Part shown: one piece after another, positions 10,510-23,919 of the stretch | Position numbering within the stretch: position 1 is the stretch's first letter | Layout of the letters: each line of letters opens with the position of its first letter | DNA from: Monosporascus cannonballus | Lineage: Eukaryota; Ascomycota; Sordariomycetes; Xylariales | Assembly: GCA_004154925.1 (NCBI GenBank) | Contig: QJNS01000292.1 | Coordinates: 1-64,000, forward strand | DNA: 64,000 nt | Direction: 5' to 3' | Position numbers and translations under genes: made by a program | The notes under the pieces: generated by a model | The model's input: only the letters and a program-made list of their open reading frames with translations | Databases searched by the model: none | What the model was told of the DNA's origin: nothing

Positions 10510-11169
10510 ATGTACATTACGTAAAAAGGCTGCATCGGAAGAACTTGTTATTCGTGCATGGGTCGTCGGTAGAGCGTGCCCGACATCGCGTTGAGCATGC
10601 ATACAGAAAGAAGTACATAGCCGTGTCGCATGGATGGCGTTTAGTTGATACCCTCTCTTGGAATAGAAAAAGCATTGGACAAACTATCTGACTCCCAGGT
10701 AATGTTTACTCAAGCCACCTGATATCTCTCGGTGCTTCGCGTGTAAATCATCGGATCCGGATGGTATAGGTATTTCGTCACCGTGCTTCCGGCAAGGCGC
10801 CTCGCTCTTATCAGGACTGCTCGCGCTGTCCGCACTGGATTGGTCGTCGTATGTGACATTCCGAAACTCCAAGTAGGAGTTAACACAATTTCGAAGGCGG
10901 ATATCCGACCTCAGAATAAGTGATTCGCCAGAACGGCCGCCACAAGAGGATCAACCATACACCTGAGCTCAGCGTTTGATATTACGATAAACCGAATTTT
11001 AGGCATGGTCAGCACTGATATCAAGGCTTGGCCGTCATACGCTCAGCCCGTCTGCCATATATTGCGTTCTATATAGGTGAAATAGTGGAACAACTACTCC
11101 CTTTTTAACAACACAGGTTAATGCACCCATCGATACGCAACACCACTCCACAGTATTCTCCGGAATGTG
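10510..11169. other. Intergenic between convergent PPR and Zn2Cys6 genes
   Basis: This is 660 bp between two convergent stops. It should hold both 3' UTRs. I see no gene, repeat or RNA. Confidence 0.5.
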
Positions 11170-13645
11170 TTATGGAACAGTCGCAAAGGTGTTTCCGGGC
11201 CTGTCCAGAATTATCTGGTCAAGGACATTCTGTAGCTGGTCAGCATTTCGTCTCAGACATGAAGTGAAAAGGGACAGTCCGACTTACCCAATCGACCATT
11301 TGGGGGCCGCCTAGGACGTTGTCCAAGGGCAATGTATCCGAGAAGTCCAGAGAGAAGTTCATGGCATGCATCAGAGACGTCTGATCAAACAGGCGCCTCG
11401 GGACGGCGGGCTGGGACGGGCTGTCGTTGTTAAGCAGGCTGGCTAACGAGCCGTCGCGCACTTCGGGTTGGGGTCGCAGTGGGGGCGGGGCGGGTTGATT
11501 TGCCTGGGGTTCCTGCAGCGAAATCTTCCGTAGGATCGCACCCACGACCTTTGTGGCATGAGCCGCCTCCTTGGACGCGTGCTTCCTCTCGGACCATATC
11601 TTATATGATGCCCCAAGAGCCTTCATGCTCCTAGTACGCTCCTCGGGGCTACAGCAGTGTCAGAGTGAGCTAGTTGGTGTGGTATAGATGCGCCTACCTT
11701 CTCGGTGCGTTCTCCATGAGGTCGAGACAGAGAATCATAGATGCAATCAAAAAGTCATGTATATTCAATGACGAAAGCATATACTTGTCGTCGAACATGC
11801 GACCACCTGGTCGGCTCTCTTCATCGTATTCCACATGGAGATCTAGGAGCCGGAGGGCCGCCTCCCGACACGTGGTGCGCGAAATATTATACGTAGGATT
11901 GTCCTTCTCGGAATTCAAATACGGCCTGTGAAGTACCATAAGGCTCTTTAGGTACATCATCTCCAACATCAAACGTTGCATGATGGCTGGTGTCGTATCG
12001 GTGAAGCTATAAGAACGTATTGGCCGTAACTGCAACGATGGTGGTATCTGATCGTGATACTGACGGAGCTCCCCGTCAAGTGCAATAATCTCTTGGTACG
12101 AAATAGGGTGAATTGCCATCGAATATCGTATCACACGACGCAGGAGCCGACAAAGCCTCGACTTGTAGTTCAAGTACAGTGTCGACGTAGCCTCGGTTGC
12201 TGGCCGGGAAGGCGGCAACACCGTCGTGTTCTCGTCGAAGTCCGAGTCATACAGATTCCCAGGAGGATCGGTATCGCATTCGTCGTCTCGTATGATCGGC
12301 GGTATTCCGAGCGTGAACGCAAAGAGGACATCGAATACCTCGATAAAAAACCACAGGCGGCGTCGGATTTCACCCTCGAATGGCGTCACGTTAGAAAGAT
12401 ATTTTGGGTCTCTGTGGTAACCCAAGCGTTGGGCAAGCCTCGCCAGAAGGCCAAATTTGGCCCATATCTCCATGTTCAGTTCTCCCGAGTTCCGCATCTC
12501 CGTATAGCCGTGCAACATGAGGGCTTCGATTGAGTACGGCTTGCCCGATAGATAGTTGCCCGCAACAAGGCATTCCGTGGCCAGGGCTGAGAGGTTTTCC
12601 GGATGAGCTAGCTGGGTCTCCTTGCTAAGGTCTTCTCCCCTTGCCATGCTGATCGAGGATGCTGTGGATAGGATTGACGCCAAGCAACTCATCCATAAAA
12701 GGCTAACGGATGACGAGTCCCTCCAGAATCCATCATACTCCCGTTGGAACTTGTTGGTGTGGATATATGGTGCTGCAGTGAACCTGGACCTGAAGTAGAG
12801 CAGGACGAGCTGGTCCGTTCGGTTCCTAGGGGGCAAACGAAGGACAGCCTGCTCCCGAGTGATGGGTGCCTGCCTGCCGAAGACGAGGTCAGGGGAATCC
12901 GCCGTCCGAGGCCGAGGGGGCGGAGAAGGGCTTGGTGGCATATCAAGTTCCGTTTCAACAATACCCCGAATGTCATGGATGCTCTCCAGAACCGAAGCCC
13001 AGTGGGTGGTCCCAACGTAACTACTATCAGCAATCTGGGTCGTCGGCACCAGACCCGCAGGTTGCGTAGGCACGCTTGGTGGCGAGCTGAGATCGGAACG
13101 ACCCTCGATGTCGTTTCGCTGTTCAGAACTTGGTGGGGTCTCGAGTGCATTTTCCCCCGTCTGCGCACTGTGGACGAGGCCGCTCACCATGTCTTCCAGC
13201 TTCTGGAGACGAAGCCGGAGAGCCGGGCGGGTTAAATGCTCATGTTTCTGCCGCGGGTCTGCATGAGTCTTCGGCTCAGCCCGAGACTTGCGAGTGGCCC
13301 TCGGCGCATACTCGCAGAAGTTGGCCTCGCCGCTCTTGACACACCTCTCACATGGCTGTTGCCGGTCACATTTCACCTTGAGGTGGGTTAGATCAGTTGG
13401 TGCTGTCTAGACAGAACAGAGGGTCATAGTGGTTTACAGACTTTCCTCGTTCGGCACAACAGGCACGATACGGGTGGCCGATTGCGTTTCTGGATCTTCC
13501 GCTGAGGGCCCTCGTCGGGTTGTGCGCGAAAGACGCTGGTCGCGAAATTTCCGGGCCGGCCGTCCATTCCTTTTTCCGGATAGCCGGCGCTAACGCTTGC
13601 GCGCGACAATTCGAGTTGAAGACGTAGAAAGTGGCTTTCAATCAC
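11170..13645 (-). CDS. Zn2Cys6 fungal-specific transcription factor
   Basis: Nuclear regulator with an N-terminal binuclear zinc cluster and the fungal_trans middle homology region. Four exons on the minus strand: 13442-13645, 11698-13376, 11288-11648, 11170-11235; total 2310 nt, 769 aa, all phases agree. Cysteines 61, 64, 71, 77, 80 and 89 give C-x2-C-x6-C-x5-C-x2-C-x8-C. The first intron falls inside the cluster between CRTRK and VKCDRQ. A linker/dimerisation helix follows (ALRLRLQKLEDMVSGL). The middle region shows FRSRFTAAPYIHTNKF, GLLARLAQRLGYHRDP and GEIRRRLWFFIEVFDVL. The short last exon (LQNVLDQIILDRPG) was found by joining GTAAGT at 11287 to the AG before 11235. Met 1 is the first in-frame ATG; an internal Met at residue 27 is possible. 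Target genes are unknown; the MDR gene is not adjacent in operon sense. Confidence 0.88.
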
Positions 13646-14498
13646 TGTATCCGAGCACTCCGACTTCGTTTGCCGGACAGTTAGGACTTAAGAAGATCCC
13701 CTATTAGGAGAGTCCCGCGATGATGATGGACCCAACGCTGCAATCGCTGAATGAGTAAACCGAAAATCATTCTTCGGTGGTAGTCGGCATTATAACGAGT
13801 CCGTACCATATGTCCGGTTCGCGAATTAACGTTGAATATGAATCCCCCACCCCACGCCTTGACCCACGAGTGTGCTGAATCAATTACTGACGGGCTTTCC
13901 TCGGTAAAGGAGATAGGAATTATTACATTTCTTGAAAAGGCTAAGTGTCGGAGGTTATGCTCCACCTTACCATTTGGAGTCATACAGTGCCCATAATTCA
14001 TGGATACATTCTTTCCCCCTTTAGGTACTCTGTATCTCCTTACCCTCTTACACCTCGTCTCAGGGAGGATTGAACCACCTCCCAATTACCTAACACAACT
14101 TGTCTGTATTTCGATCCTCTCTGTCCATGTTCGTGTAAGCCAATAGTTATGTGGTACGATGGGTCCCGAGTGGTTAGCATTAAGCTGAAGCGTTTTGAAA
14201 GAGCGGATCGTTTGCCGGTAAAGATACCTAGTCGTGCCGGTCGTTGTCAAGAATTCATATATCGGCGTTACTAAGCCCGGCATTACTGAGCCCGGAGTCA
14301 TGAGAGAACTGACCGAAAGGCCGGACTTGGGGCCGGACGGTAGGACAGAAACCCGACAGCGAGAATAGTATAAAGATCAGCCGTGAGGTTGCCGTTTTCC
14401 GATCTAGAGTTCTAGCCACTCCTTTTATGAGCCTCGGATATAGATACTGGGTTGCATTCAATAATCCCAAATGCTGATTGTCAATAGTCTGAGTAAAG
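13646..14498. promoter_or_regulatory. Divergent intergenic, Zn2Cys6 gene / MDR gene
   Basis: This 853-bp gap separates the two divergent starts. A TATAAA (14369-14374) sits 125 bp upstream of the MDR ATG. A near-direct repeat (ACTAAGCCCGGCATT / ACTGAGCCCGGAGTC) lies about 100 bp further upstream, around 14268-14299. No gene is supported. Confidence 0.4.
14369..14374 (+). promoter_or_regulatory. Candidate TATA box for the MDR oxidoreductase
   Basis: TATAAA occurs 125 bp before ATG 14499, a plausible distance for a fungal core promoter. This is a motif match only. Confidence 0.35.
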
Positions 14499-15602
14499 AT
14501 GACCTCTACTAAATCATTAATTGTTTCTTCGGTCTCCTCCCCCCTCGCTCTAAGGGTCGAGAGTGGACCAGTCCCAGAGGCCGGGCCAGGTACGGCAGTA
14601 GTCGAGATCCTCGCCTCTCTCATCGGCCCTGCCCACGGCTTCATACTGTCGCGTCCTAACCCGCACTTTGCATTCCCTACCCCGAGCATTTTCGGTAACA
14701 ACGCCGTCGGGCGAGTCGTGTCAACCGGCCCCGACTCCGTTACGCTCAGGAAGGGCCAGCTAATGTTTGTCGATTCATACGTCGAGGCCAGAGATGATCC
14801 CGAGGTCGCCATTCTCCTGGGTCTGATGGACGGCGGCTCGGAGAAGTCTAAGAAGCTAGCAAACGATGCTTGGCGCAACGGCACCTGGACGACGCACGCG
14901 GTTGTCCCCCTAGAGAATGCGAACCCCCTGGATGAAACCGCACTCCTCGGCAAGCTTGGCTATGATATTACCGAGCTGGTATATCTTACGCGCTGGAGTG
15001 TCGCTTATGGAGGCATGTCTACCATCAACGTGAAGGTTGGCGAGACGGTTATAGTTGGTCCTGCCACTGGTCACTTTGGTGGAGCAGCTGTAGAAGTTGC
15101 TTCGGCTTCGGGGGCAAGAGTCATCGCCCTCGGACGAAACACGGAGGTCTTATCGCGCCTGAAAGCGACTATCCCGCGGGTCGAGACGGTTGTCCGTTCC
15201 GGCGATATCGACAAAGACACGGACACCATCCGGGCTTTTGGTCCCGCCGATGCCTTCGTCGACTTTACCCCTACCGTGGCGAAGAACGTCACACACATCA
15301 GTAGTGCCGTTCGTGCTTTGAGACGTCGCGGAAAGGTTGCATTTATGAGCGGTACGAGTGAAGATGTTCCTATTCCCTATTGGTTGGTCATGTTGAACAG
15401 TATCGAGATCAACGGTCGATGGATGTATAGCCACAATGAGCTCAGAGAGTTGATCAAGATGGTTGAGAATGGAGTTTTGAAACTCGGAAAGTCTGTGGGT
15501 CATGAGGTGAACGGGAAGTTCTCCCTGGAAGACTGGGACGTTGCACTCGATGCTGCGTCTAAGCATACTGCATGGGGAAAACAGGTACTATTCACACCAT
15601 GA
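14499..15602 (+). CDS. Zinc-independent MDR oxidoreductase
   Basis: Medium-chain dehydrogenase/reductase superfamily protein, 367 aa, single exon. The N-terminal GroES-like half (AVVEILASLIGPAHGFIL, FGNNAVGRVVSTGPDSVTLRKG) lacks the GHE motif and Cys/His ligands of zinc alcohol dehydrogenases. A Rossmann half begins with TVIVGPATGHFGGAAVEVAS near residues 184-203, then ARVIALGRNTEVLSRLKA. It ends with NGRWMYSHNELRELIKMVENG and a short KQVLFTP tail, typical of quinone-oxidoreductase/enoyl-reductase-like MDRs. NAD(P)H-dependent reduction of a carbonyl or enoyl substrate is the family expectation. The substrate is unknown and no pathway genes flank it. Confidence 0.82.
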   Translation: MTSTKSLIVSSVSSPLALRVESGPVPEAGPGTAVVEILASLIGPAHGFILSRPNPHFAFPTPSIFGNNAVGRVVSTGPDSVTLRKGQLMFVDSYVEARDDPEVAILLGLMDGGSEKSKKLANDAWRNGTWTTHAVVPLENANPLDETALLGKLGYDITELVYLTRWSVAYGGMSTINVKVGETVIVGPATGHFGGAAVEVASASGARVIALGRNTEVLSRLKATIPRVETVVRSGDIDKDTDTIRAFGPADAFVDFTPTVAKNVTHISSAVRALRRRGKVAFMSGTSEDVPIPYWLVMLNSIEINGRWMYSHNELRELIKMVENGVLKLGKSVGHEVNGKFSLEDWDVALDAASKHTAWGKQVLFTP

Positions 15603-18600
15603 CCTAGAGTACATCTTGGTCATATCTAGCTCTAATTCCTACCCCAGTTCGGTATTGACTCTGAGGTGTTGTGATGCTGTAGTCACCTAACATGTGCTCA
15701 ATATCCCATTCTCCTGCGCGAAGACATAGGACAAGTCACCATACGGTGCTTTCCCTAAGAATTGAGAGCTGTCTTGGAACTCTTCAAGGCCCCACAGGTA
15801 TATCGATACTATATAATGCCTAAACCTAGGGGCTAAGGAAGATGCTTATTCATATTATGCATGTTCCACTGTCTCGCTCTAAGGGCCTTTCCGCCCGCCT
15901 CTATTTCCTTCCCCTCGTCTTCTCGGCTGGCTCCTCATCCGTTCATCTATTATATTAGTTAGACGTCTGTATTACTCACCGTGGCTTTTGATCCCGGGAT
16001 ATTTCGCAAAGGCATAAAGCGCCAGCTCTCATAGCCCACAGTACTCAGAAGGTAATATATATCAAGTCTTTTCGAATACGATGGCTTTAGTTTCTATTTG
16101 GTAAATGTAGCCCTAGCCTACGTCCTTTATAGCTTTCTCTCTGAGGCTGTACACCGTAGTAATCCGGTATAGGCGCATAACCACCAGGATTGTCATAATT
16201 GTTGTAGTAGAATGCCAGTATCAAAAGCTGGCTAGCAACGGCGATAGTATGATCATTAGCGTGTATGGGCAGTGTGCTATTGCCCCACGAGCAATGCACC
16301 AGGAGAACCTGTAAAGTACTCGTAGACATCAATAGCTTCATATTCTGCTAAACTAACACGATGACTAACCCAATGGTGCTCATTAGAGTCCACGTAAAGG
16401 GAGATAACCATTAGCAACCATCTCGGCGTGATGTAGCAAGAGATGTTTCAGATCAATCATCGTGTCCTTAGCCCCTCACAGTGCCATAGGAGGAAATCCC
16501 TCCCCTATTGAGACTACGATTGGGTTGCTGCAATATTAGGAGGCCTGTACGCGAGCATACGTTGTGTTTCAGTATACTGCTTCTCAGTCACGCACAGGAT
16601 TTTGTCGACGGTGAAGCGATATGACCAAATTGTAAGAGATGCAGATCCGGTTTACACTGGCAAGGGGGCCCCTGATCGCGGCGCTGGAAGTGGCACGGAT
16701 TCGACAGTGGTGGTTCTATGTGACACTGGGGCCCTCCTTCGTTACAAGGTCACTATTCGGTGTGGATCGATAGGGGCTCGGCTTTATCGTAGAGAGCAGC
16801 CTCCATTGGCCAGAAAATGCCGTTGTATTGTGCGTTGGAATAATGAGTCACGTCTAGACTGCACCGCAGGGGTTAGAATGAGCGCTTAGGCGATTTCTGA
16901 GTCCAAATAAAGGGGTTGATGTGGTTTGCTTCGGGACTGGCGAATAGCCAGGTATGGGATGACGTCTTATTAAGCACTCTGCAGGCCTCCAGCGGCTGCA
17001 TATTGAGGCTACAGCTTAATTTACAAACAGCCAAAAATAGCACTGCCGAGGGAGCTTAGGACTGCACCTGGGGAAGTACACTATATCACACAGTAACGCC
17101 TCATAGGGCTGGATCGCATGGCACGCGAGGGCTGGTATTAGGACCCTGATGTCCGGGGTCGGTTCGTAGACCTGCGGCCCAGGGGAGAGATACACCAATA
17201 GGAGAGGCGTGATGACTTCTATACCGCGCATGGTACCTTTCCCAGTTGTGGACTTCGCGACAGTGAGGTAGCCGCCTGGAGTCGGTAGCTGGTAGACTGA
17301 GGCTCTCAATGATCTCCGTTGACCGCCATCACGAACCCAGAAGCAGGGGATATCGGCGAATGAAAAGCCCGTCTGCATGGACAAGCCCCTCGAGGAGCTG
17401 CACGACATGCGAGATAGCGCCGGACCGCGGGCGCGTTCTGCCCAGCTGGTATCCTGGCGGCGGGCGTGACGCCCACTTTCGCGATACCGCAGCGTCGCGT
17501 ACCAACCAGGCGGCGACGAGGAGGATCGTCCGAAAGGGGGTCGCTTCGGCGCCGTCCAGAATAAGCGGAGGTGGAAGTGCGTTGTGGTGCAGCTATGGAC
17601 GTCATCGATCCTCTGGGCAAAAATAGACGTCGGTAGCCGCCTGCGACCGCCGCACAAAGGGGACTGGGGAGAGGGAGTAGGTGCAGTGTGACATCTTGAT
17701 TCGCGATTCGAGCCTTCGAAGTTGGAAATCTTCTAGAAGAAAGATTGCGTGGTCGGGCTACACTTCGGGGTAGTCAGCGCTTAACCCGTCTTCCGCTCGG
17801 CGGTTACTGAAGTCGAGACGGTCCCCTGATTGGCCGTCTTCCATGTGGCTTCCAAAACCGTACGGATCTGACCGAACACCATCATTCACTGACCACTCAT
17901 CGTTTGAGTCCTCTCCCTGCATAGTACTAACGTTAGATTTTAGGGTGACTTGGGAATAAGGGGCGAACCTGGCTCATTGATTATGGAAGAAGACGTATTT
18001 GCCCTACTCATACTCGTTTGCTCCGTACTTCGAAAGATGCCCAGGTTAGCGAACTCCCCCAATAGATCAACTGCAATGTGACCGTCTGCGCGGGCGAACG
18101 TAACCCAGCCGTTCCGACTCTTAATGCATTTCAGTTGCCTTCTACCTCGTACCCCTAGGTTTATATGCACTTTTGGGTAACTATTTGTGATTTGTGATAG
18201 GGCTGCCTCCGAGGCCGCAGTGCCCCAACAGAGGAATGTCCCCGGTATTGAAACTAAGTAAGCTTAGCATAATTAGTGCACAAGGCGCGTTTAAGCAGCG
18301 GTATACCAATGATTAGGCACGTCAGGTCAACGTTAGGAATTAAAGAATGTCCTATTGTAGTGTCCTAACTTTATCTCAACTTACAGCTATTCCTATGACT
18401 TCCTAACTACACAATTGCGCGTTAGCAACGTACCCTCCCTCTTGAGTTCCTCGTACCCATTGGTCACAGGCGAAGGTTTCCCCAAATGACAGGGTCACGG
18501 GTTGTCTAGCTGGAAATCCAGCTGCTTGGTACGGTAGCCTCCAAGGTGGCCACTCCAACCGTAACCCGCCACATGAAAAGGGCTTCAACCTTGTCACAAA

Positions 18601-21600
18601 GAACCAACAGCACGCTCGTGACCCATACAACCGGGTTCTACATCGAAATATGTCTCTTGTTACGTTGGATCTACCAAACTTCGTGCGTCCGAAATCAGCA
18701 AGCCATTGGCGACGAGTTGCCAATGAGTAGTATGCTCCCAGCCACCGATTTACATGTTCCTACCGGATCGGTCGGTGTTAGTAACCCGAGCAAATGAAGA
18801 CTTATGTAAGGTGGCCGCCGAATCCCCTTGGGGTTCACCTTGATCAGGCAAGCCGCTGGCCAGTCAGCCAGCTATGGGTATTCAGTGGGCAGCCTATTAG
18901 CTTCATCCCCAGTCTACGGGGTACGTGGGCAGTTATCAGAGGTATTGTACATATATACATATCTCCCGCTTGAGGAACACGGCTGTTGGCAAGCAGGCTA
19001 GCTAGTATTGGCGGTTGTGCAGTGCTGACACCCCGGTACTTTGCATAGCATCGCTCGCTTTGACGTCTTGCCCAGTATAGTATAGCGTCATTGTATAGGC
19101 TTTCATAATTTGCCTCAATGCTACAGACAACCTCATCGGCGTTGCTGCCTCGATTGAGCAAGTCCCACGATGCGAGTTTCGGAAGAGCTTTAATTGATGT
19201 CTCAAACAGAATAAAAGGGACTAATGTGGAAAACGGACCCCATCGAGATCGCCCTTGGGCACCATATCCGCTTCGCACTGCGCTACATATAGGAATGTCA
19301 TTATCTGCGGCGACGCAAAGTGGCACTTCGCAACGAGCTCCATCTGGTTTATCTGATGCGGGTCACGGGAGGCTGAGGTGACTGTGGACGTGCGGACGTG
19401 CTAAATACCATCTCGGTTGTGACTCGGCGCAAACGGGGGTGCATATTCATGCCGTGAACTGCATCTGATTATAGCACATTTGAGTAGCTCTTCATGACGT
19501 TTGACTAGCTTCTGCTGTTGGGTTTGTTCCTGACCTTGTTCATGCTTAGCCCTTACCTTTTCCTGCTTGCCTGACTGGCGTATCGTCTTCCTTGGTCGAC
19601 CAACCCTCGGGAGCTTGTGCTGGAAGCCTGGGTGATGAAGGGTAGTAGAAATGCAAACCTTGTCGGAGCACGTTGCTGCAATGGGAATGGGGAAATAGTC
19701 GCCCAATTGCCGACTTTAGAAAGCGGGCAGGGTTGAAAAGACGGAATCGCGAGTACGACCCAATAGGCGCATGGGGTTTGTGTCGAATGCAAGCTCTATC
19801 ACAGGAATGGAAAAGCTTCTTGTGCCTTGCCAAGCCGAGCGGCCCATTGCTGGACAAAGCGCAACTGAGTTCTAAGAAAAGAATCACCCACGGAACTTTT
19901 GCCCACGTAGGCGAGCTGCTCGTACGCTGGCAGCCTGCAGGTCGTGACCAATGAGCAATGCAGAGCCGCTTAGTGGCGATCACTCCTGGGGGCGGTCAGT
20001 GGCTCGAATACTGATCGTTTACCTACCTTTATCGCCAAAAAATCTAAGTGGGGGAGTTCGGTCAGGTCCGCGACAATTTGCGACTAAGCGCTCTGCGTAT
20101 GGCCGCGTTTGGCCCCAGGCTTGTTATGCCTCGTGTGGTCACTACACGGAGATAGTGTGGTGGTTGCCACTCGTATAATTTCACAGAAACTCCTCCATGC
20201 ACCTCTGATGAAAAGGTCGTGTTGATGAGTAAGGTTTTATCGAGCATTGGAAGAACCAAGACGAGGGTGACAGGAAGAGATCTCCTCAGGTAGCGTTTCT
20301 AAATATATCTCCCCAGACTTTATACCCCCTGGCTCCCAAGCTTCGTTACCATTTCGCACGTGCATAACGGCTCTCACGCTACCCTATGGACCGGTTGTAC
20401 TGCCATGCTGCGGGCGACTAGATATAAATTAATCAATGGGCTAGTCTCGTCGTCTGGGAGTCGTTCTCAATGTTCCTGAGAAGCGAAGGGCAGCTTAGCC
20501 GCTTGAAAGCCAGGATTACAAAGATCCCGCGACACTTCGAGCAAGTCGCAAGAAGGTCGTTTTCTAGACACCCCAGAATTAAAATTATAACTCGCCTCTC
20601 CGGCAGTTCGGGTCGAGCAGGAAGGGGTAGGCTGCTACGTAAAAACTAGGTCCGCCTCTTTGCTCGGTATACCAAGCGCCAGCAGCGAGTGCACTGCCGC
20701 CTAACGTCGAGAGCTGAGACTCTCGCTGCCCCCTAGCGGCTAAGTGCACCATGCTTCTCAGTCTCCGCGTAAGCAAACAGTCCAATATGGGGAAGCGTAA
20801 ACCGTGATAGGGTGGGAGGGAAGGACCTTGCGTCTCCGAACTCCCAGGGAGAGAAGAGTGGTTTTGCTCTCATAGACGCGGGTGCCAGTGCCCCTCGAGA
20901 TCCTGAGACGATTCAACACCCACCGCCGCGTCAAATCGTATCGCAGGTGGACCCCTGTCCCCATCGTCCATTGGATAAGAGTGCAGGGTCACCAGCTTAC
21001 AGGCTGCATCCCTAGACCTGTCGGTAATGCCCTTGAGGTCAGGCTTCTGGTTGGACAACGGCTCACCCCACACAACCCGACATGAGCGGAAAGGATATGG
21101 AGATGGGATTTCTAAGAAGCGCCACTGTCTTCGTGAAATGTAGCACCCTGTGCCGCCTGACTACCGCACCTCCGCAGATCTAGGGCCCTTCAGATGTTGT
21201 TCAGATCCTCCCAATTGCAGGCCAGCGCCTAACCCGTCCCCTTGGTCGTTCAAGCAAGATTACTATCTATTACAGCAATTAGGCCACCTTGGCGACCGAC
21301 ATTCATGTTCACCCCGCGGGAAGCAGGATACTGGTAATATTACATTATCGCGAATGAGTGACTTATAGCAGGCCTATCCTACGGCCAGCGTTATGAATGC
21401 GTCTCAACCATAGTGGGTGATGAGACGTTTACAGGATCCTCTCTTATGGACCAACAACGAGGTGCGAAAACGTACTGCTTTCCCTAAGTCTCTGTGTCCG
21501 AAACATGACAACGAATAACGAATCAAAGAGCGCTAAATTGCTCTGGCTCCGTGCGCAAGCACCAGGGGACCAACGCGGCTGATGAGGGCATGAAGCGCCG

Positions 21601-23919
21601 GTCAAAACCTGATGTCGGAGTAAACTAGCCTAGTGGCTGACCTTCAAATGCGAGGACTGGTTTGGATCAGCTTAATGAAAGATAGGCACCTGCGACAGCG
21701 TTGTTTGCTGCCGCCAACCAACGCTGAGCATACTCGGCACTCCGAGCCCCACCGCTGATGACGCTGCCGAAGTCGACACAAGCGACAGAAACGATCTGGA
21801 GGTAGGTAGCTAAGCTGGTGGCTAGTCCTGCGTGTCGATGTCTCTCTATGGTAAAGGGGAGGAGGGTGAGGCATTACTCGGGCATAGAGGCTTAGGAGCG
21901 CTTGAATCTCGTGGCCTTGAACGCCTTGCCGTTGATTACGTTTGCAGGTCCATCATCCGTTTCCCAGGGCTAACAATGGTGTGTATCAATTTGTTGGAGG
22001 ACAACGGAGCAGCCATTTATCATCCATGACACATGTGCGTCAAAGGTGGATATATCCCCTGCTCGGCTAACTCCTCGTCTATCATGGTCTTAACTAATCC
22101 TGGTAAAGTCCGCACCACCACCGCGGAGACCACGTCAGGTACATCCCGTCCTTGTACCTATCGCCAGGCCCATCCGACCTTCCCAAGCGCCATGCGCCTA
22201 ATGCTAGGTCCGAACGGGGCAAAGAGTTTAGCGACCTCGTCCCGTAGTAACCGTGGACACTCCGGTGTCGCCTGTTCTCGAGATCGTAACTTGTTACCTT
22301 GCCCCTTCTGTGGGGTTAGGGGTCTAGTTGCGGCTTGCTATTTCCCGCCTCAAACTTACATACGGACATACACGCATGCGTACCAACATTTTGTATAGTA
22401 TATTGTGCGCGCACGTATTTACTTAGGTATAAAATTGATAACGTACACCCAACTGCGAATGAGGTAATGGTGGTACACATGTAGCTACCTAGTACATACG
22501 CAGGTACATGCACCCGCGTACCCATTTGCATTTGTACAATCACGACCACTCCTACCCTTGCATCAGGGCCTGCATCCGCGCTACAGTGTACCTCCTTAGG
22601 TGGGTACTTTCTCGCTCGACTTACCAAGGTCTCTCCCCATCACCCTTGTTCACCGTCCTCGTCGCAAGCCCTTCGGCTTAAACGACCATTCCCTCTTTTC
22701 TCACTTTGATCCCTCTGTTTGATGTCGGTGGCATATGATGCTAATCGAGAGGTTGTTTGCGATTCTATAAACTGAGAGATTTGCTAGCGAACTTCCCTTC
22801 GAGTTACGAACTGTGCCTCGCGACGTCACTCATCCGTCAGCAACGTTGATACCCCAAATCCGAAGCTCTGACAAACGCAGCATAATCGCGCGTCAAATTT
22901 CAAGCGCCGGTCATCCACACGCACCAGAGCAGCCCTACGAATCTTTAAATTATAAGTCAATAGCCGCGACAAGCAAGTCTGGGAGTTTGGTAGAGAAGTT
23001 AAGCAAGGAAAAGAGAACTCTTGGGGAATTGTGTCGTGGGCTGGTCCTACCCGACAATTTACGAGTTTTTGCTTTCAGATCGTGCATTCTCTCGAACCTT
23101 GACTGTATTCGTTGACTTTTCCCACCTGCGATTCCTGGATAGCAAAGCGGTCAATAGCTTCTTAGCAAGCTCAGCACAGCACAACACAAAACAACACAGC
23201 AAGCGAGAACAGGCAAGGGAGGCAAGGCTTCAAAGTGTCGCGCGGGCGCAGCAACTGAATTACGTATCTGTACACCGCATTAGGCCCTATCCTAGTGCTG
23301 TACTTTACCTAACCGACCCTGAAGCCCCAGCTCAGCTCAGCCCAGCCTAGCTAAGCGCAGCAGTCAAAGAAGAAAAAAGGCGGCTCACACACTCTAGCCG
23401 TGGCATATAATTCCCACTCCCCACCCGCCTTGCCATCACAGGTGGTCCAGGGTTAGGATCCTACACCGCGCGATTGCCGTCGCTCCTCACGACGCCCTGG
23501 CTACGGACCAGTACCTGGTTCTTCCCTCTCCCTGTATCTCGGAGCGATTCTCTTGAGAACACCGAAACTCAGAAAGTTGAAAGCTACAGCACAGCCTGGG
23601 AATTGCTGCAGTCCCGGCGACTCTGCTCCCTTCGCGGCATCATATAAACCGACGGTTTGCTTTTACTCGACTGCGCACTGGAGATTCTAAAACAAGAAAG
23701 TAAGTCGTACTTGGGCAGCGGTCCAAATTTTGTCGGGTCGGTGACACGGTCCCAAGCCTCTCGAGACCACCCGTCCAATTACCGGGCTGCAGATGCCGAA
23801 TTGTGACTCCTGGTTCAAGTTTTACAAAACCTGAGTCCAGATATTTATACATCCACACAGTTCGACATTCTATGCACCTAGTACGAAGTCTCTGGGCCGA
23901 GGACAACTGCAGCCGAAAC
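15603..23919. other. 8.3-kb region with no supportable gene
   Basis: Base composition looks ordinary and there is no RIP signature. Frames are short and occur equally on both strands; none carries a motif I recognise. The longest is minus 17016-17657 (213 codons), with an antisense frame of 105 codons over it. CAGC/ACA-rich simple sequence occurs at 23170-23230 and 23324-23363, in the probable leader of the downstream gene. I saw no LTR, TIR or tRNA here. Confidence 0.5.

Noticed and set aside
16087..16341. 84-aa minus frame with a signal-peptide-like start (MKLLMSTSTLQVLLVHCSWG)
   Set aside because: Too short and no cysteine pattern or family match; could be one exon of a small secreted protein but not supportable alone.
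17016..17657. 213-codon minus-strand frame in the gene-poor region
   Set aside because: No recognisable domain, no sensible start context, and a 105-codon antisense frame covers part of it; GC-rich sequence makes chance frames likely.
22370..22520. GTAC/ATAC-rich stretch resembling a microsatellite
   Set aside because: No consistent unit or periodicity; treated as ordinary intergenic sequence.
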